Assembly (NCBI GenBank): GCA_022495005.1
Contig: JAGYXB010001605.1
Coordinates: 123,001 to 187,000, forward strand
Direction: 5' to 3'
DNA: 64,000 nucleotides
Source of the DNA: Rhyacophila brunnea
Taxonomy: Eukaryota > Arthropoda > Insecta > Trichoptera > Rhyacophilidae
Shown here: positions 37,658 to 49,811 of the stretch, piece after piece
Position numbering within the stretch: position 1 is the first letter of the stretch
How the letters are laid out: every line of letters begins with the position of its first letter
Notes under the pieces: generated by a model
The model's database searches: none
The model's input: the letters and a program-made list of their open reading frames with translations, nothing else
Told to the model about the DNA's origin: nothing
Translations under genes and position numbers: made by a program

Positions 37658-38315
37658 TTAAGGGGAAGGTTTGTACCTACCAGAGGCACCTAGCGAAAAA
37701 AATACGAAGCTTACAATTTGAGACATTTTTTTGATAATTTACAATTTAAACTATATTTATTAATAAATATGTATCTGAAAACATTAAAAAGAACAATATA
37801 TTTTTAAATTCAAAATGAACTTACAATAATTGTAAAAAATATCTGAATTTGTTACATATTTATGTCCACAGTTACGTTATTATTACATATTATATTTATG
37901 GTCATATTTATCATTAAAATTTAGTATATTAAGTTTTATATCGTTTGACGTAGAGATTTTAGATTCTTTCATAGTTTTAATATTTTTTATATTTATTTAA
38001 AAAAAATATCGATTTTTATAAAAATATAAATGTGTATAACTTGAAACTATTTTTATTTATATCAAATCGAGCTTAAATATTGGGACCATACCTAAATAAG
38101 ATTTCATATAAATAAAAAGGATTTCAAGTTATACACATTTATATTTTTATAAAAATCGAATATTGGAACTAAATATTTTTCTTTTTAATATTTTCAGATA
38201 CATTTTTATTAATTAATACAGTTGGAATTGTAAATTATCAATAAAAAAGGTCTCAAATTGCAAGCTTCGTACTTTCCCGCTAGGTGCCTCTGGTAGATAC
38301 AAGCATCCCCCTTAA
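37658..38315. mobile_element. 658-bp TTAA element with nested hairpins
   Basis: TTAA-GGGG...CCCCC-TTAA. Terminal repeats include ACCAGAGGCACCTAGCG / CGCTAGGTGCCTCTGGT and TACGAAGCTTACAATTTGAGA / TCTCAAATTGCAAGCTTCGTA. A second, inner inverted repeat has 38-bp perfect arms at 38009-38046 and 38122-38159. No coding. Same family as 34918-35182. Confidence 0.85.
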
Positions 38316-39601
38316 GATTAAATATATTTTCTCAAAAGCTATCGAATGATTTTTTTCAAATACCTATTATAATCTTTATATGCTAAAAATTTATATACTT
38401 AACTTGAAATGCTATTTGTTATTAGGACAATCGGTGTCTTTTAATAAAACAATGAATTATTATAAAAAAAACTTTTCTACAACATTTGAGAAAACTTAAT
38501 AAATTACAATCTAATGACATAATATTATTTAATAATAAAATTAATTTGTTCAACGAACGTACATTTTATACTTAATAGTTTTTTTTTTAAATTATATATT
38601 ATTTTAAAATTTAAAAAAATATATATTTGTATTTTTAATGGTTTTAGATAAGTATTGCTGATACGATATATAAAATTCCAACCTTGTTAATGTATCGCTA
38701 GATGTCTTAAGTACCATTTCACTTCCCCTTAGGTGTGATTGATAGTATTATTAATGAATGTTGATTGAAAAATTGTATCATAACATAAAACTCTTATCAA
38801 TTATAATATTACTTAATATAGTTACGTTTTGCAGTACTGTTTCGAAACAAATTAACACTCAACGATAAGTGCCAAAGTTTACTGCATTCCTAAGTAACAT
38901 ATACAATTTTTAGTATGGCAGATATTATTTTAAGTTTCTAATTGATTATTCAATTAATAAATCATTACATATTAAACGGTTCGCTTGGCAAGTATGTCCA
39001 TAATGCAGATCACGTTGGTGGTGCTTGTGAAATAATGTAGTAGAGCAAACTCTTGGCGTGTAGGTTTTGTGAATAGGCCTTTCATTTCCTGCTCACTGTA
39101 CTTATTGATAAATAGATATGCCAGCTTGAGTATTGTGGACCGACCGCCTCGTTACAAGTGGATTAAATAATGCTCTCTGATAACATAACATTTTTTTCGT
39201 TTGTTACATATTTTTAAAGATTGACAAATACTTGTGAATGCGTTTTAGATTCGACAAAATGTTTTTGTGTAATTCTCAAAGTCCGCGTTATCAATAATCT
39301 ATTAATCAAATATCTATAAGTACGACCAATAAAATAAATGCCGGCCTCGATAAAAATGAAAGAAACTGACACCAAATTAAATGATAATATTACCAAATAT
39401 TATTTTGGTAAGTACATAAATAATCAAAGACTCAGGTTAAATATCTGATCAAACCTTTCATAAACTTTGAATGTAGCCGTATCAAACATAATCATAATAA
39501 GTAGTAATAAAAACCAACCAGAATATTTTAAGGTACATTTTTTGAATATGTTTTATTTTACAATAATTATATTTTCCAGCACATCCATTTTATACACAAG
39601 A

Positions 39602-39828
39602 CTGCTATCAGCGGCTATGGAGGGTAGTTTATCATATTTTTGTATTTAGGTATTATAATTGTTACAATAAGTTAGCCGTCTAAACTGTCAAGATAGTCTA
39701 TCTCATTCTAAAAGTTAACACAGCCAAGATAAGTGCTGTTAAAACATAGAACTTTATGACTTACTGTAAAATTATCCGCCTCAATACATAAATATGATAA
39801 ACTACCCTAAATAATCGCCGATAGCATC
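39602..39828. mobile_element. 227-bp MITE with ~45-bp inverted ends
   Basis: Left GCTATCAGCGGCTAT then AGGGTAGTTTATCATATTT; right is the inverse with GATGCTATCGGCGATTAT. Short non-coding centre. Class unassigned. Confidence 0.75.
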
Positions 39829-40244
39829 ATTGTGTATAGAATAGATACGCTGGTGGTTTTTGCTGCTAACCCAAAATTGTTTCAATTAAAACCATTGTAT
39901 CATAACAAAATATGTTTAAAAAAAACCTTTTTGGGAGGTGGCCAAGATCCAAATTTGATTGTATAGCCAATGGTGAAAAGTAACTATTATATTCTTACCA
40001 CAAGAAAATAAATTGACGTGAACGATTTAAAGATGTCTCAATATAATTATAACATGAGAATTAGTGTACGCTGGACCTGATTAAAAAATATGTACGTAAA
40101 TTTGACCCAGAGCTGCATGATACATAATGAAACTAGATGTAACATTTTTAGCCTCTACTAAATTGTGGAGAGATTCAATAATAACTAGTTTATGTAGGTA
40201 CTTACTAAAATATTAAAATAGTCATATAGTATCTTATTGTGCCA

Positions 40245-40745
40245 TCCCCTAGCTGAGGCCGGCTACCATCAAGGCGATCTTAGCCTTGTCATTTGCTATA
40301 CGGAACAGTTCAGTGGAACTGTACACGTACCTCGTACCAATCACGGAGGTTCTTAAATCCACAAAAAGAGTATTATTCTTTGTTAAGTTGACCGTTGATC
40401 TTTCCTTGGATGACAAGTTGAGAAATTCTGTACCTTTTTCCTCTCATAATATAGTCGAGGTATTGTAGTTTTCTGGTTTTAATACAACGTGGAAATTCTC
40501 ATTTTTTCCCGATTAGATTGAGAAATTTATGATTTGTCTCCCGGTCAGTCCAAGGAAATTTGAGGATGCGTATATACAGCTACATCTCGAAAGTTTCAAC
40601 TCTCCGTGAAATTTCTTGGTTTAGCGTCCAAACTTCCATACCATAGAAAAGAATTATTTGAGAGAACATAAAAACGTATCATACGCAGTCTCAGACCTAG
40701 GTTAGGGTCACGATTGCTAAGGAGGCGTGTCATTTTGAGAAAGGC
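40245..40745 (-). mobile_element. RTE-like LINE fragment, decayed
   Basis: Minus strand gives SNRDPNLGLRLRMIRFYV, FYGMEVWTLNQEIS and LKFPWTDRETNHKFL with stops between. Family A tail adjoins it. Confidence 0.75.
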
Positions 40746-40765
40746 ACTCATTACGGACACGACAT

Positions 40766-40858
40766 GATTTTTTCTAGTGTATATGCATGAGATGTTTTCA
40801 AATTATGTATATTAAATATATAGAATTTTACATTCCCAAATCTTGTGTCTTATTAGAT
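40766..40858 (+). mobile_element. Family A 3' fragment
   Basis: ATTTTTTCTAGTGTATATGC, TGTTTTCAAATTATGTATAT, then TACATTCCCAAATCTTGTG: tail and 3' inverted end without the tRNA-like head. Confidence 0.65.
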
Positions 40859-40920
40859 GAATAAAAAAAATAGTTTATTAAATTATTAGCAAGTTAAAGT
40901 ACGTAATAACTAAATAATGG

Positions 40921-41157
40921 ATCCGCGACGTCGACGTGGACTATAAAGCCGTGGGTCCCAGGTTCGAATCCTGGGTCTGGCAAGTGCACATATTGTTTTT
41001 TAATTTGTGTGTGTCAGGGTATGGACCTAATAGGTTGAGCAAATGGCTGACATCCATTTCTCGTAAAAAAAAAAACAAAAATCTGTCAATACAAACCTCC
41101 ACTCTGTGGAGGCCCATATGATCCTATCAGGATCGGACATGGTCGAAAAAAAAAAAT
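40921..41157 (+). mobile_element. Family B tRNA-derived SINE (near full length)
   Basis: Box B GGTTCGAATCC at 40961-40971, body TTGAGCAAATGGCTGACATC and CATTTCTCGTAAAA, then CTCTGTGGAGGCCCATATGA, GATCGGACATGGTCG and an A-run. RNA polymerase III type head with an A-rich 3' end. Confidence 0.85.
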
Positions 41158-41164
41158 CTTAATT

Positions 41165-41400
41165 TAATAAACGAAAACCGATAGCCAACATTATAACACA
41201 ATTCGATAAGCATTTCATGTAAAAGTGACTAGTTAAAATCGTCGTAATTAACTAAGATGCCGGTAGCTTAATTGGAAAAGCATACTAGCGTAAATCCAGC
41301 AGATATAGGTTCATGTCCCGTCGGGTGTCGTATTTTTTTTTCTACAAAATGATTTTTTCTAGTGTGTATATTATGCATGAGATGTTTTCAAATTATGTAT
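41165..41400 (+). mobile_element. Family A tRNA-like element
   Basis: Leader similar to 9365-9455 (CCGATAGCCAA), then box A GTAGCTTAATTGGAAAAGC and box B GGTTCATGTCC, then CGGGTGTCGTATTTTTTTTT and ATGTTTTCAAATTATGTATA. Confidence 0.7.
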
Positions 41401-41820
41401 AGTTAATAATAATTTTGTTTTTGTTTCAGTTTTTTGTAGTCATATATAAAAAAAATATATTATAATCCTACAGACTACAGTTTTTTAAAAAAAAATATTA
41501 ATGCTCATAATATAGTTATATTTTTTGAAAGGTTTTCTTACATATTACTTTTAGTACAGAATTAGAAGTATACTTGACTCCAACTCATAATGAGGGGGGA
41601 AGATATAGGGTAAAATAAGCGTTCGTCGAAAGAGATTCCATTGGCTACGCACTCTCCGTAAGTGGCTCAATCTCCAAGACGTTAGGATGTACAGGTGTAC
41701 TGCAACTTGGTCGCCAACCTTCGATAAAAAATAGCACCAAGAGAAGAGCATATTATTATTATTATATAAAATACTATTAAATAATATAAAAATAATATAG
41801 TATGCATTAATAGCTTGGCC

Positions 41821-42235
41821 TAATAGAATCTCCGACTTGCTTATGTGGCGAATTGCAGGATGCCGATCACATCCTCTGGGAGTGTCCCTATATGTCGGTT
41901 GAAAGGGAAGAGCTTCTCAAGTTGGTCTGACCCTCAGTTGGACCGGTCGGCCATTTCGACTTGGTATCTACGAGGGAAAATTTCTCAGCTTTTAAAAAGT
42001 TTGCGGCATTATACGGCAAGCAAGAAGGTCTTTTCTCATCGAGAATTGACCGTAATACATTATATGGAATTAGGGATCATGCACACTCTAGTGCACGCCA
42101 ACCAAGGTCTTGGGAAGTTGCTCCTGGGACACTTTTGGCACAAATTTGAACAGCGCCTATAGTTCGTTACGCCACGGTATACGCCTGCATAACGGGTGTG
42201 GAGATGTGGCGGGTGGTGGAAGGAAAAGCAAGTAT
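41821..42235 (+). mobile_element. R1/jockey-like LINE 3' fragment, copy 1 of a tandem pair
   Basis: Codes CGELQDADHILWECP, a Cys-His-Cys type motif found after the RT domain, then YGKQEGLFSSRIDRNTLYG and an HSSARQPRSWE piece in another frame. A TGA after LLKLV and frameshifts break it. Confidence 0.8.
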
Positions 42236-42252
42236 GCATTAATTAATTCTTA

Positions 42253-42713
42253 ACCGGACACGGTGGTTTTGCCTCCAAGCTCTCTGTCAGCCTGGCCTAA
42301 TAGAATCTCCGACTTGCTTATGTGGTGAATTGCAGGATGCCGATCACATCCTCTGGGAGTGTCCCCATATGTCGGTTGAAAAGGAAGAGCTTCTCAAGTT
42401 GGTCCGACCCTCAGTTGGACCGGTCGGCCATTACAACTTGGTATCTACGAAGAAAATTTTTCAGCTTTTAAAAAGTTTGAGGCATTATACGGCGAGCGAG
42501 AAGGTCTTTTCTCATCGAGAATTGACCGTAATACATTATATGGAAGTAGGGATCACGCACACTCTAGTGCACGCCAACCAAGGTCTTGGAAAGTTGCTCC
42601 TGGAACACTTTCGGCACAAATGTGAACAGCGTCTATCGTTCGCCACGGTAAATGCCTGCATAATGGATGTGGAGACGTGGCGGGTGATGGAGGGAAAAGC
42701 AAGTATGCATTAA
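42253..42713 (+). mobile_element. R1/jockey-like LINE 3' fragment, copy 2 of a tandem pair
   Basis: 477 bases downstream of copy 1 and highly similar. Codes DADHILWECPHMSVEKEELL, KLVRPSVGPVGHYNLVSTKK and ends KASMH. It has about 45 extra bases at its left that copy 1 lacks. Confidence 0.8.
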
Positions 42714-44044
42714 TTTTTAGTTATGTGCGTTTGTTGATATTATGCTGATAGTTTTACTTTTAATATATTGTCGGAAAAGTCAATGTAGAGTAGGAAAATT
42801 AACACCTATATTATTAGGCTAGATATGAACATAGTTTATGTTGTTTACTACTTCACTCCTTAGCTTTTTTCTTTTCAAGACCTCATGTGTGAGAGACAAT
42901 TGGCACGTTCTTTTAGAATTTAATCATAATTAAAGTGAAAAAAGTAACGTCGATATAGAATAGAATGTTAATTATTTTCCAATATCACCCTTTCCCCAGG
43001 AAAATGATTATAGCTAATACGATTGCCAATATCTTCATCGATATCCATAACGGATTTTTTTTATACTGGTACCAAATTAACCTTACCAATTATTAATCAA
43101 TTAAAATATTTGAACAATTATAATATAAATCAGTAAATTATTCCGACTTCATGCAATATCAATGCTTATGTATGAGTCCCTTGCGTTTAGAAAAGATGAT
43201 AGAAAGTGTCCCACGTCCCCGAAAGATGTATCAAGAATGCAATCAAATGATAGAATATGGACCAAAGTTTTCTACCAGGGTGTTTTGTTATGATCAGGCC
43301 ACAAAGCTCAAATATAACAAAGCGTGCCAACTGTTAATATTGATTGTTTGTTACATTTGCGTGACATCCTTGCATATTGTTATCATACATACGTAACTAT
43401 TGAAAATAACATATTCTTTAACACTTCATAAGTTTATCTCATATTTTTTCATACTCGACATCCGTAGCCTATTATACCACCCAGTAGCGAAGCCAGTTAC
43501 CATTAATTCTGTGTTTCTTGAATGGATATTATTAAAAAAAAAAATGGACAATTGTAAATGCACCCCTTTTCATGGGGGTGGCACTACATAAACACCTTAT
43601 TATAACAAGTACAAAGTTACGAGCTTCTAATAATTATTACAGTATATGATAAATACACAATCAAAGTGAAACATCTCAATGTCTTGCAGTCCAGGGTACT
43701 GTAATAACCCTTATGACCGTGTACCACGTGTGCAGTCTAACTAATTATCCGATCTTTATAAAAATGTACATATAATGTTATTTTGGATATATTAACATGT
43801 ATTAATGCGGTTAGAAAGAGTTATCAATATAATATATTACATCCTCACATGTATAAAAGACGAATGCTTCATATATATTATATAGATATTAAATATATAT
43901 TATATGAAGATCACCTTATATGGTTCATGAAAAACCGCCACTGTCTCAAGCGATAATGCCTCAATTATCCCAACGGCTCCACTATTAAATATGGATCTTG
44001 GCCATCCCACAAAGGGGTTTCTTTAAAGTTGTTTACCGGAAATT

Positions 44045-44190
44045 GATATTATATACTTGCTTAATTTACACCGTCCTTATTCAGGATCCAAGCAAATATT
44101 GAAAAACAATATCTGAATTCTTCAGACCCGGTAATAGAACCAAGACTCATGAATTCCTAAGCGGACACATTCGAACTCGTCTAGCACGGG
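44045..44190 (-). mobile_element. Family B SINE head, diverged
   Basis: Plus strand has TTCAGACCCGGTAATAGAACC and CCTAAGCGGACACATTCGAA, the inverse of a tRNA-like head. Confidence 0.5.
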
Positions 44191-45335
44191 CACTATTATA
44201 ACATACAAAACACCGCGGGGTGAGACCAGAAAATTATAAACATTTTTCCAAAATAAAATCACGTGAAAATCAAATGATTATTTTCCCCAAAGAAATAATC
44301 ATGATTAACATGATTTTCATAATTATTGTCACCGGTGCCCGGTAACAAATATGGCACACAAAAAGGAAAATTGTTGGAAACTAGAGTATACGCTTCTTAA
44401 CTTTGGCTCTAGGGTGACAATGATGTAATATATTCTTTTATTTATTACTACATAATATATTAATTCAAGTGTATATTATTTTTGATCTAATTTTATTGGC
44501 GAGATAATTGGGCAAAGAAGCGTATCAGTGTAATAAAAAGTGCGAAGTTATGAATTGTATACTCTACAAAACTTCTATAGACCTACTTACTGAAGTTACT
44601 TTGTAAAGTTACAAAACCGAAAGAAAAAACTTTAAAACTTATCAATCAATGCATTGACTCACATGCAGGCATATTTTAAACAGCTGATAATAATCAATAT
44701 GTAAGGTTTGGAATTTTGAGCTTCCTGAATAACTTTAAAACTTGACATTACAAATAACTATTGTAGAAAATACCAATAAATATTCTGATGATAGTTATTT
44801 TCTGAAATGAGTAGGTGAGTAAGTAACGATTTACTACGCAACAAGCTCAGATAAGGTAAGTCAAAGTAGCACAGGGTATATGAAAAAAAAACTTGCATAT
44901 AGATACGACAGTCAATCATTTGTCTCTTTATGAAACAAAACTTCATTTCTGCTATTACCTAATAGTGGATTTAATTAGATTACTTAATTGTACACTGAGC
45001 TGCGTGACACTGTGTTCGATTACTACTGACTATGTTGTCTCATGGTTCTTTCATAAAAATAATATCCTAATATAAAATTATATCAAATATCTTGATATAA
45101 ATCAAAATTCGAGTTCATTAAAAACAATGTTACAACATGGTTTTGATAATTAGTATTTCATTACGTAGAAATGATAATCTCGAGTGGATATAAGAGATAT
45201 TATCTGAAAAAATAAAATAGAAATGAATTTAAAAGGTGACTTGTGAAAAGTATAATGTAAATGATTAATTTCATATTTTTATTTTTAAATGTTAACGTAA
45301 AAAATATACTCATTAAAATTAATACACCACTTCTT

Positions 45336-45385
45336 ATTCAATAATTCACAAGATTTCAGAATGTAACATTCTATATAATGAACGT
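45336..45385 (+). mobile_element. Family A inverted end, isolated
   Basis: ATTCAATAATTCACAAGATTT, CAGAATGTAACATTC, then AATGAAC: the inverse of the family A 3' terminus, upstream of the tRNA-like copy at 45695-45920. Confidence 0.6.
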
Positions 45386-45584
45386 TGAAGTTAATTGCCC
45401 CACCAAACCACATCCGGTCTTAATCGGGCGTATCACTGGACCCTACGTTTGGACTTTATGTTAAGAGTACCCATGGAAGAAATGAGCACGTAGAGGCAAT
45501 ATTAAAATTAGTAGTAAGTAACAAAAGCTAATACAAAACTGCCGAATAATCTAAATGAAGAGATCTTCACGTTAGCAGTATGAT

Positions 45585-45690
45585 TCCGCAATTTTCTAAA
45601 TGCAACAAAATTTGCCTTTGTGGCGATCAGGTCGGACGGTCAGATGGGCCCAACAGCTGGTTGAATCGACTTGACCAGCTCTTCCCTTAT
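45585..45690 (-). mobile_element. R1/jockey-like LINE fragment
   Basis: Minus strand EELVKSIQPAVGPI and DLIATKANFVAFRKLRN align with the 42.4 kb copy. Confidence 0.65.
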
Positions 45691-45694
45691 TCCT

Positions 45695-45920
45695 ATATAT
45701 TGAACAATTAACATTTCATGTGGGATCTTCTAGTTAAAATTATTGTAATTAATTAGGAGACCCGTAGCTTAATTGGTTACAGCATATTGGCGCGATAACA
45801 GTGAATATACAAGTTCAAATTCCGTTGGACGTCGTATTTTTTTCAAAAAGTGAATTTTTCTAGTGGGTATATTATCTGAGGTGTTTTCAAGTTATGTATG
45901 TTCATTAAAATTCACTTTAC
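45695..45920 (+). mobile_element. Family A tRNA-like element
   Basis: Leader CAATTAACATTTCATGTG, then CCGTAGCTTAATTGGTTACA (box A), AAGTTCAAATTCCG (box B), CGTCGTATTTTTTTCAAAAA and GTTTTCAAGTTATGTATGTT. Confidence 0.7.
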
Positions 45921-46149
45921 ATGGTCAGAAAATTAGCAGTTTCTAATGAAACAAATATTTTTTTTGCTAATCGAAGCGAGAGGTATGATGATGACCTCAG
46001 AATAAATTACAATTATATTAAAATACATTAATAATATAAAATATTGATAATTATTTAATAAATATGACATCCTTATACTCGTATGTAGATGAGGACAAAT
46101 GTCTTATACTACTTATATATTATTATAATTGAATCAGTAGCATGTAAAC

Positions 46150-46558
46150 CATGACCCCCATATCTCAAAGCGGGCCCCTAGACCGGGATCTTTGGCGGCC
46201 CCCCCTACCTATCGCTAGGGCTTAAAGGCAGTGAGACTTTTTACAGAATCGTTTTCTAAATGTTGTTTCAGGTAAAATTAAACGTATTCCGTGTATTTTT
46301 AGCGATTTTTTTGTATTGTTGAATAAATCCATTTGAATCATGTTGTTGAATATCGACACACAATAATCAAAAATTGCATCGCATAACTAGCCATTTGAAA
46401 ATGTTAAAACTCTACAAATGAAACAGCACCGCAGGCGACTATTTTCCGCATTAGGAAGGGCAAATTTGGGATGTATGTTTATCTCAATTATCAGGTCATC
46501 CCACCACGCCGGGCCCCTAGGCTAGAGCCCTGTCAGCCCCCCCTTTGTGGGGGCCATG
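46150..46558. mobile_element. 409-bp hAT-like MITE with 8-bp target duplication
   Basis: Ends CATGACCCCCA and (inverted) CATGGCCCCCA. Exact 8-bp duplication ATGTAAAC at 46142-46149 and 46559-46566. GC-rich ends with runs of C. No transposase. Confidence 0.85.
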
Positions 46559-46854
46559 ATGTAAACACTATATAATGTTGTGGTTTTGATTCGTTATTTA
46601 TTGTCGATTCGAATATTATCAAAACTTATTGCAGATTCATATACTTAATAATATTATGTAGTATCACAAACAAAAAAAAGTTTTCTGGAAGAGTGTTATA
46701 CAAGGACTCATGTTTGGGCCACCGGAACTTCATTCAAGTTAATCAAAATAAAATGGTTTTCACATTGTTATATTTTTTGTACCAAATTTTAAAATTCGCG
46801 AGTAAACGAAAAAAATCGAATAATATGCCTTTTAAAATTAAATAAAAATATACA

Positions 46855-47520
46855 TCATCATCATCAGCCTGAATCTACCCAATGCTAGATGAAGGCCTCT
46901 TCAAGCTGCTTCCACTTCTCTCGGTCCTGTGAATTGCGTTGCCACGTACTTCCGCAGAGCTTTATCATTTCATCGATCCAGCGGCCTCTAGGTCTACCTT
47001 GCGTACGTTGTGTACTTCTTGGATACCACTGGATGACTAGATTTGTCCAACGATTGTCTCTTCTTCGAGCTATGTGTCCAGCCCATCTCCATTTAAGTTT
47101 TTAATAAACTCTATTATATCGCAAATCCTTCTCTGCTTCCTTATCCACTCATTTCTCTTTTCGTCCTTTCGCGTTATGCCCAGCATGCACCTCTCCATAC
47201 CACGTTGTGCTACTCTAAGTTTCTGGATCTCTCTTTTACTTAGGGTCCATGTTTCACACGCATATGTGATCACGGGAAGCACACACTGGTTGAAAACTTT
47301 GCGCTTTAAGCACAGTGGAAGGTCACTTTTGAAGACATTATTTAGGCGGCCAAAAGCACTCCAGCCTAGCTTCTTCTGCGAACAATTTCATCAAATATAC
47401 ATTCATCTTTAGACACTTGTTATCCCAAATAGATGTAGCTTTTCACCTGTTCGAGCTGAGTGCCATTAACAAGGATCTCTTTTTGGCCCGCAAAGCAGTT
47501 CAACATGACTTCGTCGTAAA
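46855..47520 (-). mobile_element. RTE-like LINE C-terminal fragment
   Basis: Codes LPVITYACETWTLSKREIQK, LRVAQRGMERCMLGITRKDE and RNEWIRKQRRICDIIEF. Frameshifts on both sides. Next to a (TA)n run at 47526-47546. Confidence 0.85.
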
Positions 47521-47524
47521 GACA

Positions 47525-49127
47525 AATATATATATATATATATATTATTAAATAATATGTAACGTACTAGAGGACCCAGTGATTAGTATACGTAATATTG
47601 ATATAAATATTAAGTATATTAATTATAAATGTTAAGTTTATGTTTTAGTGATATGAAAGCTCTACTAAAAACAATTTTGATATATTAAAACATGATATTG
47701 TAACACAAAAATAATATCTATAAGTAACAATGTAGAATTAAATTTGTGCTACTTTTGATCTCACAAACAACTATTTGTGATTTTATAACATCTATGCATA
47801 TCATTATTTCGTTAGGTGAGATAATAATATGTTGACCGATAAAAACAAGAAATCTCCATACGTACAAATTAATGAGTCTAAGTATATTATTATATTTTAT
47901 TAATAGGCGTAAATAACTAATACGTTATATCTATAGGTGTCAACATGTTATTTTTTTTTAGTTTTTTGTTACATTATGATTACATTAGAAATACAAAGCC
48001 GTTAATACTTTAATTAAGATGAGATCTATGTCAATTGAATTGAATTGAATTGAATAGCTATATAAATTAGCTCACTCAAAATAAAATATTATGCAAATAA
48101 TAAATATAAATATAGTTATGTATTTTTTTTAAATGAAAATACAAACTTACATAGATTTTAAATAAAAAAATCAGTCGTTAAATGTCAATAATATTAATTA
48201 ATATAAGTGTAGTAACTGAGTCGATAGTACGAAAACACTATTATTAATATTTAATTCCATAAATATAGAATTTTAACTGGTACCTGTTTTGATTGTAACC
48301 CGATTATCAAGACTATGGTGTTACAATCGAAAAAAAATACTAATTAAATATTAATACTATACTATTGTAAAATGCAACCAGTTAAATGGTTTTGAATAAT
48401 AAGTGACTTTATTGAGTAAATTAATCTACAATATTCATTTTATTCGAATTTAAATTATTACTTGATATGATACACTTCTGTGAGCTTTTCAAATGCTTTG
48501 TGATGTATTCTTTTTATTTTCCGATACTATGGTGTAGAATGGACTTCAAATTTCACATTCATTTTTATCATCTGTCGTTCTTTTTTATTATTATATTTAT
48601 TAAGGAAACAAACAGTTACATATTGATTACAAAAATTTAAAATATAATAATGAAAAGATATTGCAACCAGCAAAGTGTCCATGTATATATTATAATATAG
48701 TTAAGCCTAACAAGATAGAGAGTAAACATAACATAAATACAAAGAAATTACATAAGAAAATTACATGAGAAAAACGAGGAAGAATAATGAATAATTAAAT
48801 TATACTCAAAAAAGTAACATAAAAAAATATATATCTATTTATACAAAATTTTGGAGATAGCGCGTTTAAATGAAACAGGTGAATTATTTTTTGGAGTAAG
48901 TACTTTGGAATAAGTAAAAAAGCAAATCAGTTAATCGGTACTTGATCACACATATATTCACCCAAAACAAGTCGCTCTACAGTAGGGTTTCAGTTTTATT
49001 AAGTCTGGTCAAGCTTGTCAAAGAGTTAGAGATCACAAATTTGGTGACATTACCGGATCTAGTAACAATTCTCGTAGGACAGTGTTAGAAATTTTAAAAT
49101 GATGTTTTTATAAAATAACAGATATAA
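47525..49127. other. Intergenic DNA, AT-rich
   Basis: A (TA)n run near 47526-47546, a four-fold TTGAA run near 48037-48055, and nothing gene-like. Confidence 0.6.
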
Positions 49128-49320
49128 TAGATAAGCCAGTGATGACAAGTCGTATGTCTTGGGTTCAAATCCCAGATCGTACAAATTCAATTGTTATTTT
49201 TTTCAATATATATTTGAACCCAACGTGTACCTAATAGGAACAACATGTAGCTAACACCAATATCGTAACAAAAAAATGTTAAAAAACCTCTTCGTGAGGC
49301 GATTCATATACACATAAGAT
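49128..49320 (+). mobile_element. Family B SINE
   Basis: TGGGTTCAAATCCCAGATCG (box B), ACCTAATAGGAACAACATG and CCTCTTCGTGAGGCGATTC. Confidence 0.65.
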
Positions 49321-49354
49321 TATAAAGCCAATTAAAAAAATTATATAATAGAAA

Positions 49355-49600
49355 ATTTGTGATGTGATCGAGATCGCCAAGCCAATAAAATGGCAATGGG
49401 TTAAACATGTCATATGACTTGGCGAGTATAAATGCAGTCAAACAGTGGAACACAATGGTCAATAAACGACTACAAGGTCACCATAAAACCTGCTGCATCG
49501 ATTGATAACTTTTTGTTCTTCCCAAATATTAAGTGGCATATGAAGATAACCAGACTGACTCCTAGCTAAAATCTGTCAACTTGGCTGGAATACCACAGTG
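49355..49600 (+). mobile_element. RTE-like LINE fragment, heavily decayed
   Basis: GTGATCGAGATCGCCAAG... matches the (VIEVAK...WQWVKHV) segment at 57200-57245 of the better copy. No open reading. Confidence 0.55.
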
Positions 49601-49609
49601 AAAATAATG

Positions 49610-49800
49610 CATCAAATTGTAGGATACCGGTCACATCCTTTAGGTATCTGCCATTTGTCAAAGAACTTTTCAAGTGGTTCAACTCTCAGTTAGACTGATC
49701 GGTCTTACCGACTTGGTATACGGCTGTAAAGGGAAAAATTCTTGGTTTAAAAAAAGTTTACGACATCTTATGGCAAGCAATGAGGTCTTTTATCATATAT
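49610..49800 (+). mobile_element. R1/jockey-like LINE fragment
   Basis: GTAGGATACCGGTCACATCC, TGATCGGTCTTACCGACTTG and AGCAATGAGGTCTTTTATC are diverged versions of 41865-42035. Broken at the TTAA element. Confidence 0.7.
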
Positions 49801-49811
49801 TTATATATGTG

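Larger units (their letters stand above)
35693..40244. other. Intergenic DNA between genes A and B, first part
   Basis: AT-rich. It contains the 37.58 kb hairpin, the 37.66-38.3 kb TTAA element and the 39.6 kb MITE. No gene. A less AT-rich stretch at 38.98-39.17 kb is unassigned. Confidence 0.6.
42714..46141. other. Intergenic DNA, second part
   Basis: Fragments of SINE and LINE at 44.05, 45.34 and 45.6-45.9 kb. The short reading at 43151-43396 has no recognisable domain. Confidence 0.55.

Noticed and set aside
43151..43396. 81-codon plus-strand reading as a host gene
   Set aside because: No domain, no promoter or splice evidence, flanked by repeats.
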